The position numbers and the translations under genes were made by a program. Shown piece by piece: positions 9,731 to 18,807 of a stretch of 64,000 nt of DNA (positions within the stretch are counted from its first letter, which is position 1; every line of letters starts with the position of its first letter). The DNA is taken from positions 16,686 to 80,685 of the forward strand of contig JBKHDI010000009.1 in NCBI GenBank assembly GCA_046541415.1. Reading direction: 5' to 3'. This DNA is from CAZOVB01 sp046541415. GTDB lineage: Bacteria > Planctomycetota > Phycisphaerae > SM23-33. The notes under the pieces are model-generated. The model ran no database searches. It had not been told where the DNA came from and saw nothing but the letters and a program-made list of their open reading frames with translations.

Positions 9731-10018
9731 ATCAGGGTCTATTCCAGACAGGCGATCCATTACGGGTCGCCTGCTGCAAGGCCCACCGAAGAGGTACAAA
9801 AAGACACTGCTTGTCTTCAGGCCACAATCGACCGCGGCAGGTATCGCACGCCACGTGCAAGCTCCAATACAAACCAGTATGTATTTGAACACCGGAAAGC
9901 CGTACTTATTTACGAAATTCGCCTTCGTTATTCCGCAATCAGGCGACAAGTGGCGAGACTTTTGCCGGCCCGGATGTAGGATAGCTTCCTGCCCCTATCC
10001 CAGGAAGGAACCACTACC
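9731..10018 (+). other. Intergenic region upstream of the sulfatase
   Basis: 288 bp between the heparinase-like gene and the sulfatase. I see no terminator with a T-tract and no convincing -35/-10 pair. A ribosome-binding site, AGGAAGGA, precedes the sulfatase ATG. Short frames crossing the region have no recognizable features. Confidence 0.3.
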
Positions 10019-11476
10019 ATGGCAGATAAGAATGCCCAAGTGCAACGACCGAACATCATCTGGATCATGTCCGACGACCTGGCCTGGGCCGATTGCGGCT
10101 GTTACGGCCAGGAGATCATCCAGACGCCGAATATCGATGCCCTCTCTGCGAAGGGAATCCGCTTTACCAGTGCCTACAGCGGCTCGACCGTCTGCGCACC
10201 GTCCCGCTCAAGCCTCATGCAGGGTCTCCACCAGGGCCACGCCACCATCCGCGCCAACATGCTCGGCGGATACCGACACGGGCTTGGCCAAGACGATACG
10301 ACTGTCGCAGCCGTTCTGAAACAGGCCGGCTACGCCACCGGGTTGTTCGGCAAGTGGGGCCTGGCGACGCCCAGCCAGTTCGGCCGCCCGAACAACATGG
10401 GCTTCGACGAGTTCTTCGGCTATCTCAACCAGCGCCAGGCCCACAATTACTACCCGAGTCATCTGTGGCACAACGATGAGAAGGTCGAGTACCCCCAGCA
10501 CGAGGGCTTCGACTACCAGGCCCAGAGCGAGTATGACCAGGACGGCAAGCTGATCCTGGAAGGTCGCATGGCCGATCCGTCCCGGGCGGTCTATTCCTTC
10601 GACGAATGCGCGGCCCGCAGCCTGGACTTCGTTCGCGACCATGCCGACCAGCCCTTCTTCCTCTACCTGGCCTATACCCCGCCGCACGGCAAGCTGGTCG
10701 TGCCCGACCTCGGCCCCTATGCCGATGCGGACCTGCCTCACACGATCCACAAGGAATGGGCTGCGATGGTCACACGAATGGACACGGAAATCGGCAAGCT
10801 CGTCGACCTGCTCAGACAGTTGGAGGTCTTCGAGAACACGCTGATTTTCTTCTGCTCGGACAACGGCTACAGCCCGATGGGCGAAGTGCCCCAGACGCTG
10901 CTGGACCAGGGAATCCCCGACCTGGACACCGTCTTCGCCCACCGCGGGCCATTCAAGGGCGGCAAGGGCGACCTGCACGAGGGCGGGCTCCGCGTGCCGA
11001 TGATCGCCCACTGGCCGGCCGGGATCCCCGAACACCGCGTCTGCGATACGCCGTGGGCCTTCTGGGACCTCATGCCCACCGCGGCCGAGCTGGCCGGGGC
11101 CGACTGCCCCGAAACCGATGGAGTCTCCATCGTCGCCACCCTCCGGGGCCAGGACGAGAAACAGCCCCCGCGAGACTGCCTCTACTGGGAGTTCTTCGGC
11201 GCTGCCGGACTCGAACAGGCGGCCCGAATCGGCGATTTCCGCGCCTGGCGACCCAACGGCTGGAGCCCCGTCGAAATCTACGCGATCGATGACGGCATGG
11301 AGACGACGGACCTGGCCGAGGTCCGCCCGGACCTGGTGGCCCGGGCCGAGGAGATCTTCCGCGCCGAGCACAGCCAGAGCGACTACTTCCCGAACCCCGA
11401 TGAAAACAAGGCCGCCTGGCAAGAGAGAGCTGAGGCTGCCGGGGCCAACCTCTGGGACAACATCGAGGAGTATTGA
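10019..11476 (+). CDS. Sulfatase (formylglycine-dependent arylsulfatase family)
   Basis: 485-residue type I sulfatase. The metal-binding start PNIIWIMSDD (Asp19/Asp20) and the modification motif C59-A-P-S-R-S are intact, so Cys59 should be converted to formylglycine by an anaerobic or aerobic maturase not found here. Further family motifs are GKWGL, the TPPHGK histidine/lysine region, FCSDNGY and KGGKGDLHEGGLRVP. Such enzymes remove sulfate esters from glycans. No signal peptide is visible at this start, and no better upstream start exists, so a cytoplasmic location is suggested, which is less common for planctomycete sulfatases. RBS AGGAAGGA precedes the ATG. Confidence 0.93.
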   Translation: MADKNAQVQRPNIIWIMSDDLAWADCGCYGQEIIQTPNIDALSAKGIRFTSAYSGSTVCAPSRSSLMQGLHQGHATIRANMLGGYRHGLGQDDTTVAAVLKQAGYATGLFGKWGLATPSQFGRPNNMGFDEFFGYLNQRQAHNYYPSHLWHNDEKVEYPQHEGFDYQAQSEYDQDGKLILEGRMADPSRAVYSFDECAARSLDFVRDHADQPFFLYLAYTPPHGKLVVPDLGPYADADLPHTIHKEWAAMVTRMDTEIGKLVDLLRQLEVFENTLIFFCSDNGYSPMGEVPQTLLDQGIPDLDTVFAHRGPFKGGKGDLHEGGLRVPMIAHWPAGIPEHRVCDTPWAFWDLMPTAAELAGADCPETDGVSIVATLRGQDEKQPPRDCLYWEFFGAAGLEQAARIGDFRAWRPNGWSPVEIYAIDDGMETTDLAEVRPDLVARAEEIFRAEHSQSDYFPNPDENKAAWQERAEAAGANLWDNIEEY

Positions 11477-11574
11477 CCCGGTCGATCGGGCGGCAAAGAC
11501 CGCCGACGCTGCTGAAGATCTGCCCCGAATCTGCCGATCAGGACCCATACCGCCCGTCCGAGGAAGGGGAAGGT

Positions 11575-12378
11575 ATGATGTCCGCAAACTCCTGGTCCAT
11601 CCGCTCGTACGGCAAGATGCTGCGCCGCCGCAGCCGCATCCGCCTGATGTTCACAAGCTGGCGGTGCTTCCTCACGGTCATCGGCCTGCTGGCGGTGGGC
11701 TACTTCTCCGTTGTCGCCGCTCTGATGCTTCATCGCTTCTGGCAGGATTACTGGCTGGGCGACAGCCGCACCGTCCGCGGCCTGGTGGTCGAGCGGTTCC
11801 TCGAGGAAAACGAGATCACCAACACCCACCACGGCAAGGACTACACGCAGACCTACCACTACCTGGAATATGCCTTCCAGGCCCCCAGCGGCCGGGAGTA
11901 TCGCAGGAAGGTCCGCGTTTCGCCAGGGCTGTGGAACCAGGCCCAACCCGGGGGGCCCATCGAAGTCGACTACGCCGTCGCCAAGCCCTGGATCAACCGC
12001 CTGGTCGCCCATCGCGATCAGCCCTGGCTGGGCAGCGTGATCGTCGCCTCGCTGGGCATGGGCCTGGGGATCGGGCTTCTGGGCATGTCGTGGCTCCGGG
12101 CAGGTCGAGACGAAACGCTGCTTATCAACGGCCGAATGGTCGATGGACTGGTTGTCCAGCGCCTCGAAGAAAAGGACCACCTGCCCCTGCGCCTGGTGGT
12201 GAGGTATCAGCCCCACTGCGCGGCGCCGTGTACGATCCAGGAGGAAGTCTACGCGGGCGATCCGCTGCTGGGCAGGCAGGTCGAGGACGTCCTGCCGGTG
12301 ATCTACGACCCGGCCCGCCCGACACAGGCGCGGGTGATCCGCCCGCACCTCAAACGTCTGATCGATCAGCAGGGCTGA
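11575..12378 (+). CDS. DUF3592-like membrane protein
   Basis: 267-residue membrane protein of unknown function. Two hydrophobic segments (about 26-50 and 150-172) bracket an extracytoplasmic region of about 90 residues (DSRTVRGLVVERF to VDYAVAKPWIN) that resembles DUF3592; a second copy of the same pattern (LLINGRMVDGLVVQRL) follows the second membrane segment. I start at ATG 11575 (GGAAGGGGAAGG just upstream; ATG 11578 is equally possible) rather than at the TTG at 11473, which overlaps the sulfatase stop. It converges with the FAD oxidoreductase, and the two 3' ends overlap by 13 bp. Confidence 0.6.
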   Translation: MMSANSWSIRSYGKMLRRRSRIRLMFTSWRCFLTVIGLLAVGYFSVVAALMLHRFWQDYWLGDSRTVRGLVVERFLEENEITNTHHGKDYTQTYHYLEYAFQAPSGREYRRKVRVSPGLWNQAQPGGPIEVDYAVAKPWINRLVAHRDQPWLGSVIVASLGMGLGIGLLGMSWLRAGRDETLLINGRMVDGLVVQRLEEKDHLPLRLVVRYQPHCAAPCTIQEEVYAGDPLLGRQVEDVLPVIYDPARPTQARVIRPHLKRLIDQQG

Positions 12379-13646
12379 GGCAGGATCGCGCCGTTCTCGG
12401 CCAGCAGTTGGCGGATCTGGTCGATCGGCACGTCGGCCGATGGCACGCCCAGACGGGCGCCCAACGCCGCTGCCGCCCCGGCCGCCTGCCCGGTGGCCAT
12501 GCACGTCGCCTGGATCCGCAGGGCCGAGTTGGCCCGGCGATCGGAGCTGATGCACCGCCCCGCTGCCTGCAGCCGCTGAATGCCCGGTGAAAGCATCGCC
12601 GAATGCGGCACGGTGGGCACGTCGCCCTCGGCCAGGACCCGCTTTTCGACCCCTGCCTGGGTATGCACGTCGACGAACCAGTAGGCGTTGCAGACGGCGT
12701 CATCGAAGATCCGGCCGCTGACGTAGTCGTCCTCGGTGATGCACCTGCGCCCGACGATCCGGACGGTCTCGCGCACGGCCGTCGATTCCCGCATGTCGGT
12801 CAGGCGGAGGTGCTCCAGGCCCGGCAGGGTCCGGCAGAAGCGCAGCAGGCGAAGCAGCGATTGTCTCCCGGACAGGTCGGCGGCGGTTTGGGATACGCAT
12901 GTCGAGCTGTCGGCCTGGTCGACGTGCTGGGCGTTCCGCCCGTGGGCGTGCAGGAACTGCACAAACGGCTTGTCGGCCCGCCAGAAGTCCCCCTCTGCCA
13001 GTCTGCCGTCGGCCAGGGCCTGGTTGTAGCGGCGCTGGATCTCCTCGCCGTCCAGCGCGTCGGGGTCGTAGCCGTCGAGGCTGAAGATCAACGTACCCGG
13101 CTGGCGGACCGGGGCCCGGTCCAGCGGCAGGCCCAGCAGGGCGAACGCGGCCGCATCGCCGGTGCAGTCGATCAGCTCGGTTGTCTCGATGATCCTCCGC
13201 AGGGGCCCGTGGCCGATCGTCTCGACGCACCATCGCCCGCCGTGATCCTCGATCGAGACGGGAAACTCGTGGTAGTGCAGACTGGCCCCGGCGGTCAGGG
13301 CGGCTTCTTCCTCGACCAGTGAGAGCAGTTCCGGCTGGACCACCACCAGGGTGCAGGCATCGACCGGATGGGGCTTCGTGCAGGATTCGGCGCTTTGGCC
13401 TGCCAGCCGGCAAGCCGCCTCGACCATCTCCCACCCGATGCCTGCGATTACCTGCTTGCCGTAGGCGTGGAAGGAGCAGACGGCGTTGACCCCGCCGATC
13501 GTCGTCGTGCCGCCCATGCCGGCTGCGCGGTCGATGGCCACGGTTCGCGCCCCGGCGCGAGCGGCCTGGATGGTCGCGATCGCCCCGGCCGTCCCTGCGC
13601 CCAGCACCAGCACGTCGGCTTGTTCGTGGATCGTCTGGATCGCCAT
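12366..13646 (-). CDS. FAD-dependent oxidoreductase (FAD_oxidored family)
   Basis: 426-residue flavoprotein. The N-terminus carries the dinucleotide-binding motif VLVLGAGTAGAIAT with the acidic end of beta2 at AIDR, followed by GGTTTIGGVN; ELIDCTGDAAAFALLG in the middle and AGRCISSDRRANSALRIQATC at the C-terminus match FAD_oxidored/thiazole-biosynthesis-like proteins common in Planctomycetota glycan loci. The substrate is unknown. Start ATG 13646 is chosen because the upstream frame extension lies inside the neighbouring gene; GAGGGGG precedes it. It begins 5 bp after the stop of the mannonate-dehydratase-like gene, so the two are almost certainly cotranscribed. Confidence 0.82.
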   Translation of the reverse strand: MAIQTIHEQADVLVLGAGTAGAIATIQAARAGARTVAIDRAAGMGGTTTIGGVNAVCSFHAYGKQVIAGIGWEMVEAACRLAGQSAESCTKPHPVDACTLVVVQPELLSLVEEEAALTAGASLHYHEFPVSIEDHGGRWCVETIGHGPLRRIIETTELIDCTGDAAAFALLGLPLDRAPVRQPGTLIFSLDGYDPDALDGEEIQRRYNQALADGRLAEGDFWRADKPFVQFLHAHGRNAQHVDQADSSTCVSQTAADLSGRQSLLRLLRFCRTLPGLEHLRLTDMRESTAVRETVRIVGRRCITEDDYVSGRIFDDAVCNAYWFVDVHTQAGVEKRVLAEGDVPTVPHSAMLSPGIQRLQAAGRCISSDRRANSALRIQATCMATGQAAGAAAALGARLGVPSADVPIDQIRQLLAENGAILPQPC

Positions 13647-13651
13647 CCCCC

Positions 13652-14746
13652 TCAAGCGTCCAGGCTGTAGACGCTCTGCAGGACGCCCTTGATGTACCCA
13701 TACGCCCAGGCGAAGTGCTGCAGTCCGCCGGGGTCGTCGGCGTGGCCGGGCACGTGGTCGGGCATGACCATGCCCGTATACCCCGCCCGCTTGTACTCCA
13801 GGGCTGCCCGAGGCATGTCGATTTCGCCCTCGTCGTGGTAGGTCTCGACGAATTGCTTCGGCCCGCCGCGCAGATTGCGGAAGTGCACGCCGACGATCTT
13901 GCCCCGTCGGCCGAACCAGCGAATCGCTTCGTACAGCCCATCGGGCTTGGCCGCGGCGGGCAGCATCTCCCAGATGCAGCCCTGGCAGAAGAGGACGCCG
14001 TGATACGGGCTGTCCTGAATCTGCACGAACCGCTGAAGCCCCTCGACGCTGTCGAGCACCTGGTCTACGCCGAACTGGTTGTCGTCGGGCATGGGCGGGT
14101 CGTTGGGGTGGCAGGAGAGTTTGACTTTCGCCTGGTGTGCCACCGGGACGACCTGCTTGAGAAACCACTCGATCCGGTCCCAGTGTTCGTCGGCTTTCAG
14201 CGGAGACAGGTCTGGCTTGCCCCGCTGTTTCTCGACCTTCTCCAGCTCCCACTGGCCGTAGCTGCTTCCGCCGCGCCCGAGGACTTTGCCCGTTCGCGCC
14301 CGCCAGGATCGCACGTGAAGGTTGTACTGCAGGGCGGGGATTCCGGCGCGGCCTGCGATGGCGATCTGGCGCTTGCAGCGTTCGACGGCCTTGTCACGCC
14401 GCGACGGGATCAGCACATCGACCGGGACGCCCCAGTACATGGCCCCGATCTCCAGGCCCGCGTCGCGGACCTGCTGGATGCGGGCCTTGCAGCTCTCGAC
14501 CGACCAGATGCGGTCCTGCCCTTGTGCGGCCGGCGAGGCGCAGATCATCTCCACGCCGAACCGTTTGAGCACGGGCATGTGCGTATCGCTCGAGCCCCAA
14601 CGCTGACAGCCGACCTTCATCCGCTCAGAGCTGTCGCCCTTGGCCGATGCGGCGGCGGGCTTCTCGGCGGCGGCCAGGTTTTTCCCGCCCAGCGCAGCAG
14701 CAGCGGCGCCGACAGCGGACAGTTTCAGAAAGTCTCTTCGATCCAT
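13652..14746 (-). CDS. Mannonate dehydratase (UxuA)-like protein with Tat signal
   Basis: 364-residue TIM-barrel protein related to D-mannonate dehydratase, which converts D-mannonate to 2-keto-3-deoxygluconate in hexuronate breakdown. Family marks are CQRWGSSD near the start of the barrel, KLSCHPNDPP, VHFRNLRG and MVMPDHVPGH, which supply the metal-binding His/Cys residues in UxuA. Unlike typical cytoplasmic UxuA, it starts with a twin-arginine signal (MDRRDFLKLSAVGAAAAALGG), suggesting folded export. Start ATG has AAGGAG upstream. It is paired with an FAD oxidoreductase 5 bp downstream. Whether it is a true dehydratase or a sugar-phosphate isomerase-like relative is not settled. Confidence 0.75.
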   Translation of the reverse strand: MDRRDFLKLSAVGAAAAALGGKNLAAAEKPAAASAKGDSSERMKVGCQRWGSSDTHMPVLKRFGVEMICASPAAQGQDRIWSVESCKARIQQVRDAGLEIGAMYWGVPVDVLIPSRRDKAVERCKRQIAIAGRAGIPALQYNLHVRSWRARTGKVLGRGGSSYGQWELEKVEKQRGKPDLSPLKADEHWDRIEWFLKQVVPVAHQAKVKLSCHPNDPPMPDDNQFGVDQVLDSVEGLQRFVQIQDSPYHGVLFCQGCIWEMLPAAAKPDGLYEAIRWFGRRGKIVGVHFRNLRGGPKQFVETYHDEGEIDMPRAALEYKRAGYTGMVMPDHVPGHADDPGGLQHFAWAYGYIKGVLQSVYSLDA

Positions 14747-14834
14747 GAAAGGGCGCTCCTTGCCCGGTCTGCATTGGCTGCCGACAGCCGCCCGGTGCTG
14801 ATTGCCCCGATGGTGTTCTATATCTTGCAGCCGA

Positions 14835-15287
14835 TCAGCTGGTGGCGTGCTCGGCTTCGAGCATGGAGATGACCTCTTCGCGGACCCGGCCTCGCTGGAC
14901 GCCGAGGTGGTCCAGCAGCCTGACGGCGACGCCTTCGGTCTCGTCCAGCAGGGCCAGCAGCAGGTGTTCCGTACCGATATTCGGGCTCCTCAGCTGGCGG
15001 GCCTGGTCCAGGGCCACGCTCATGACATGCTTGATGTGCGGCGTCTGGTGGAAGAATTCGGGGATATCGACGTCGGGTCCCGGCTCGACGATTTCGGCCA
15101 GGGCTTCGCGGGCGTGACGAATATCCACACCGACGGCCTCGAGGGCCCGATGGCCATGGCCTTCCGGTTCGCGGATCAACGCCAGCAGCAAATGTTCGGT
15201 GCCCAGGTAATCATGGTGCATCCGCTGGGCCTCGATCCCTTCGAGTTCCAGGACGCGCTTTGCGTGATCGGTAAAATGCTCGAACAT
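14835..15287 (-). CDS. Solo Clp N-domain protein
   Basis: 150-residue protein made of two Clp N-domain repeats (about 1-70 and 75-145), each with the hallmark TEHLLLAL helix. In ClpC/ClpA this domain binds adaptors and substrates; here the AAA+ ATPase modules are absent and the frame ends naturally, so it is a stand-alone domain, as also seen in ClpS-like or ClpC-associated helper proteins. AGGAG lies a few bases before the ATG. No Clp ATPase or protease is in the window. A role as adaptor or decoy in regulated proteolysis is inference. Confidence 0.85.
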   Translation of the reverse strand: MFEHFTDHAKRVLELEGIEAQRMHHDYLGTEHLLLALIREPEGHGHRALEAVGVDIRHAREALAEIVEPGPDVDIPEFFHQTPHIKHVMSVALDQARQLRSPNIGTEHLLLALLDETEGVAVRLLDHLGVQRGRVREEVISMLEAEHATS

Positions 15288-15415
15288 GACTTCTCCTTAC
15301 AAGGACGCGCATTCTACGGTTTGATCGGCCATCCGGCAAGGCCACTGGGCCGGCGCAGCGGTTTTTGCGCCCCATGCGGTATCCTCCCGCGCAACGGACA
15401 TGTACAATCGGGGCC

Positions 15416-15787
15416 ATGACCAGGCCAGAACAACGCCGATCCCCTCACGTAAGGTATTTCACCGCAGCCGTTTGCCTGATCGCCGCTGCCGGGCTGGCCC
15501 TGCGGTTTGCCGCCGGCTGGGCTTGGGGCTGGGCGTACGTGGCATCAGTGAATTTCGTAACTTTTCTGTTCTACGCCGCAGACAAACGGGCCGCCCGCAA
15601 CGGGTCCGGGCGCATCCCGGAAAGACAGCTGCTCCTGCTGGGTATGATCGGGGGCTCGCCGGCGGCGATCCTGGCCCGCCACCTTCTCCGCCACAAGACC
15701 ATCAAACAGCCCTTCCGCGCGATCTTCTGGGCCATCTGTATCCTGCAGGTCGCCGCGGTGGGCGGTTGGCTGTGGTGGAATCGCTGA
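15416..15787 (+). CDS. DUF1294 membrane protein
   Basis: 123-residue small membrane protein with three hydrophobic segments (about 15-32, 38-55 and 100-118). The central FYAADKRAA, GRIPERQLLLLGMIGGSPAA and HKTIKQPFR motifs are the signature of DUF1294; the function of the family is unknown. ATG 15416 is preferred to 15365, which would add a charged, Pro/Arg-rich leader with no membrane character. It is divergent from the Clp N-domain gene, so the 128 bp between them should hold both promoters, and it converges with the GH28 gene 6 bp away. Confidence 0.85.
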   Translation: MTRPEQRRSPHVRYFTAAVCLIAAAGLALRFAAGWAWGWAYVASVNFVTFLFYAADKRAARNGSGRIPERQLLLLGMIGGSPAAILARHLLRHKTIKQPFRAIFWAICILQVAAVGGWLWWNR

Positions 15788-15793
15788 ACCGCC

Positions 15794-17140
15794 TCAGCCG
15801 GCAGGGTTCTCGATGCGGATGTCGTGCTCGACCAGGCCGGTGACGTCATCGGTTACGATGGCCTGGCGGGCCTCGGGCCGAAGCGTCCGCAGGTGCAGGT
15901 TGCTCAGGCGGAGGCCATCGACGTGGCGGAAGAAGAAGCCCCAGCTGGGCAGGTGCTTGCCCTTCTTGTTGCCGAACATGTTGATCTCGGGATAGCCGGT
16001 GGAATTCTCCGGCACGTCGTCGATAATCGCCCCGGCCTCGATACCGCCGCAGTGTTCGATCGAGATATCCGACAGCGCGACGCGACGGACCGGACGGCCC
16101 GGATAGCCGGTCACCGAACAGCTGATCGGACCGGCCTGTCGGGCGATGACGTTGCAGATGCGGATGTCCTCGACGCGGCCGGCCTCAGGCGGGTCGGTCT
16201 CGTCGAGGCGACGGTCCAGCCGCTCGCCCAGCTTGACCAGGATCGGCGCGAAGACCTTCTCGACGATCAGCCCGTCTATGCTGATGCCCCGCATCGTCCC
16301 GCCGTCGACGCATTCCAGCGCGCAGCCCGTGATCACCGGCCTGCCTTCCGGGTAGCCCTCCATCGGGATCGCCTGCCGCGCGGGGCTGATAATGCAGTTG
16401 GAGATGCGGATGTTCTCAAAGCCCCCCACCGACTCGGTCCCGAACTTGATACCGTGACAATTGCTCCGCAGCCGACAGTTCGAGACGATGATGTTCCGGC
16501 AGGCGGCAGGGCCCGTCGACTTGAAGACCAGCGCGTCGTCGCGACTGTCGATGTCGCAATCGACCACCCGGACGTCGGCGCAGCCATCGATGTCCAGCCC
16601 GTCATTGGTATGGTTGTCGTGATTCCAGACGGTGATCCCGCTGATCAGCACCTCGCTGCAGGCCAGGTACTGCTGCATCCACGAGCCGGCCCGGCGGAGC
16701 TTGACATCCTTGACCATCACGCCGCGACAGTCCACGAAGTGCAGATTCAGCGGCCTGCCCTCGTTGCCGCCGGAGATCTCGTCGGTCCGCTCGATGCACC
16801 CGCCGTCGCCGTCGATGACCCCCGGGCCGGTCACCGCCACGTCCCGACAGCCGCTGGCCAGGATCATCCGCCGCTGGAAGGGCCTGCGGGACTTGACGTT
16901 CTCGGCCAGGAAGTACGGCGGATAGTCAGCCGGGTTGTTGGTCCCCAGCAGCGTCGCCCCGGCAGAGACGTAGAGTTCCACGCCGCTGCGCAGTTCGATG
17001 GTGCCGGTCTTGAAGACTCCGGCGGGTACGACCACGCGGCCGCCGCCGGCCTGTCCGGCCGCGTCGAGGGCCTGCTGGATCTGGGAGGTGTTGACGGGGT
17101 TTTCCGGCCTGGCACCGTAATCGCGGATATCGAAAGACAC
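15794..17140 (-). CDS. Glycoside hydrolase family 28 (polygalacturonase-like)
   Basis: 448-residue right-handed beta-helix enzyme of GH28, which hydrolyses galacturonan or related acidic glycans. Visible family features are the N-terminal FDIRDYGARP, the turn-rich GGGRVVVPAGVFKTGTIEL, and the catalytic region with NDGLDID, SRDDALVFKS and NCHGIKFGTES (the usual NTDG, DD and GHG stations). I use GTG 17140, which has CAGGAG seven bases upstream and matches the family N-terminus; the longer GTG at 17203 adds a short leader that does not look like a signal peptide. The protein therefore seems cytoplasmic, suggesting action on imported oligosaccharides. The exact substrate is unknown. Confidence 0.85.
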   Translation of the reverse strand: MSFDIRDYGARPENPVNTSQIQQALDAAGQAGGGRVVVPAGVFKTGTIELRSGVELYVSAGATLLGTNNPADYPPYFLAENVKSRRPFQRRMILASGCRDVAVTGPGVIDGDGGCIERTDEISGGNEGRPLNLHFVDCRGVMVKDVKLRRAGSWMQQYLACSEVLISGITVWNHDNHTNDGLDIDGCADVRVVDCDIDSRDDALVFKSTGPAACRNIIVSNCRLRSNCHGIKFGTESVGGFENIRISNCIISPARQAIPMEGYPEGRPVITGCALECVDGGTMRGISIDGLIVEKVFAPILVKLGERLDRRLDETDPPEAGRVEDIRICNVIARQAGPISCSVTGYPGRPVRRVALSDISIEHCGGIEAGAIIDDVPENSTGYPEINMFGNKKGKHLPSWGFFFRHVDGLRLSNLHLRTLRPEARQAIVTDDVTGLVEHDIRIENPAG

Positions 17141-17219
17141 TGGATGCTCCTGCTGTAGTTCTGGCCCCCGGGGCAAGAGCAACCCTACCGCAGCAGCAGG
17201 CACGATGCAACGGTTCGGT

Positions 17220-18386
17220 CTATCGCCGGCTGAGGCGGAGGCGGAAAATCGTGCCGCGTTTCGAGCTTACGAAGCCGACCTGCCCGTCGAGGTAGTGCTC
17301 GGCCAGGAGCTTCATGCTGTATGTGCCCAACCCGCGGCCGGGGCCGGGCTTGGTGGTGTAGTGGCCCTCGAAGATCCGCAGCCGCGCCTCGGGGGCGATG
17401 GGCTGATGGTTGAAGACCTTCCAGTCGATCCGGTCGTCGCAGCTTCGCGTCCAGAGGTGGACGGTCTGGCCGGCGGAGGTGGCCTCCAGGGCGTTCTTGA
17501 TCATGTTGTTCAGCACGCGCCCCAGCAGAACCGGCGAGGTGTGGATCGAGTCGGGCCTGGCCGGCGGGTGGAACTGCAGCTTCCGGCTGGCCGTGAGGGG
17601 ATGGTTGGCGAAGGTGCGGGCCAGCAGGTCCAGGAACGCCCCCAGGTCGATCTGCTCGTACCGGGCCTCGTATTCATCCCGCAGCATCAGCTCCAGGTCG
17701 CGGCGCCACTCGACCTCGTCCATCAGCTGGTGGGTCAGGCGGAGGATGCCCTGGGCGATGGCCTGTGGGTCCTTCACGTCGGGCAGGACCTGCAGGTGGC
17801 TGAGGTTGTGCAGGGCAGAGAGGGTGTTCAGCGAATCGTGGTAGAACGTCCGGTCCATCGCCTCGCGCCGCTTGGACTCGGAGATATCCTGCAGGAACAG
17901 CACGGTGAAACCTTCGGACTCGACCATGACGGGTACGGCCCGGGCGATAAACGACAGAGTCACCGGCTTGCTGCTTCGTTTGATGGTGATGTGACATTCG
18001 CCTTGGCAAGCACGGTCGCTTTGCTGGCTGGCGAGAATCGCAAGCACCGCCCCGCAGTTGGCACAGGTATGGCTGGTCCCGCAGCCGTTGGGGCCTTCAT
18101 CGGCATGGACGCAACGAAGCACCTCCCCCGGGCGCAGGCCCAGAATCGACTGCGGATCGCTCAGACCCAGCGAGTCCAGCAGGGCATGATTGACCGTCAC
18201 GACCTGTCGGTGCTTGTTCAGAACGGCCAGGACAGCCCCATAGGTCTCCAGCAGCAGATTGATCACCGGGTTCTGCCCGACGACCTGCACCGCCTGCTCC
18301 AGCCGGGGCCCTGTGTCGCGATCCGGAGAGGCGAAATGCGTAGCTAAACCCGGCCCGGAGGTTTCACCCATTCTGTCTGAGTCCAT
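17220..18386 (-). CDS. PAS sensor histidine kinase with cysteine cluster
   Basis: 388-residue soluble histidine kinase. A PAS domain (about 30-165) is interrupted by a cysteine-rich insert: Cys92, Cys102, Cys108 and Cys111 (GCG...CANCG), followed by Cys127 and Cys131 (ACQGEC). Similar inserts recur in PAS kinases of anaerobes and may bind metal or an Fe-S cluster. A divergent HisKA box (FYHDSLNTLSALHNL, phospho-acceptor His in YHDSLNTL) and an ATPase domain (NNMIKNALEA; GRGLGTYSMKLL) complete it. There is no membrane segment. ATG 18386 (GGGGTGA upstream) is preferred to GTG 18395. No response regulator is adjacent. Confidence 0.85.
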   Translation of the reverse strand: MDSDRMGETSGPGLATHFASPDRDTGPRLEQAVQVVGQNPVINLLLETYGAVLAVLNKHRQVVTVNHALLDSLGLSDPQSILGLRPGEVLRCVHADEGPNGCGTSHTCANCGAVLAILASQQSDRACQGECHITIKRSSKPVTLSFIARAVPVMVESEGFTVLFLQDISESKRREAMDRTFYHDSLNTLSALHNLSHLQVLPDVKDPQAIAQGILRLTHQLMDEVEWRRDLELMLRDEYEARYEQIDLGAFLDLLARTFANHPLTASRKLQFHPPARPDSIHTSPVLLGRVLNNMIKNALEATSAGQTVHLWTRSCDDRIDWKVFNHQPIAPEARLRIFEGHYTTKPGPGRGLGTYSMKLLAEHYLDGQVGFVSSKRGTIFRLRLSRR

Positions 18387-18611
18387 GTTGATCACCCCAT
18401 AGGCATCTTACGTTTCTATCGGTTCGGGGACAAGGCTGCTGCAGGCTTGGATGTGTCGACTATGTTGTGCAAGTTCCAGCAGGTGGCGTCTGGACCTCCA
18501 AGGCCCACCTATATCGGCAGGGCCTTGTTCTTTTCCGGCAGCTTCATCAGTTTCCGTCGTCTATCGGTCGAGGCGTTAACATACTCGTAAGAGACAGAAA
18601 GGAGTTGGACA

Positions 18612-18776
18612 ATGAAAGACTTGATGAAGAAACTTATGACGCTGCTTGCAGCATTGGCCCTGGTGGCCTTGCCGGCTTCGGTCCTGACAGGCTGCGAAGA
18701 CGACGATGACCCCATCGAGGAAAGCGCCGACGAGATCGAAGATGCTGCCGATGAACTGGAAGAAGAGACTGACTGA
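18612..18776 (+). CDS. Small acidic lipoprotein, 54 residues
   Basis: Short frame with a strong AGAAAGGAG ribosome-binding site. The product has a basic N-terminus (MKDLMKKLM), a hydrophobic core and a lipobox LTGC (Cys28), so it should be a lipid-anchored envelope protein. The mature 27 residues are strikingly acidic: CEDDDDPIEESADEIED and then DELEEETD. It resembles entericidin-like or similar tiny lipoproteins only in layout. It ends 31 bp before the csbD-like gene, so the pair is likely cotranscribed and stress related. Function unknown. Confidence 0.7.
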   Translation: MKDLMKKLMTLLAALALVALPASVLTGCEDDDDPIEESADEIEDAADELEEETD

Positions 18777-18807
18777 AACCCCATCCGGATGATCTGGAGG
18801 CATGACC

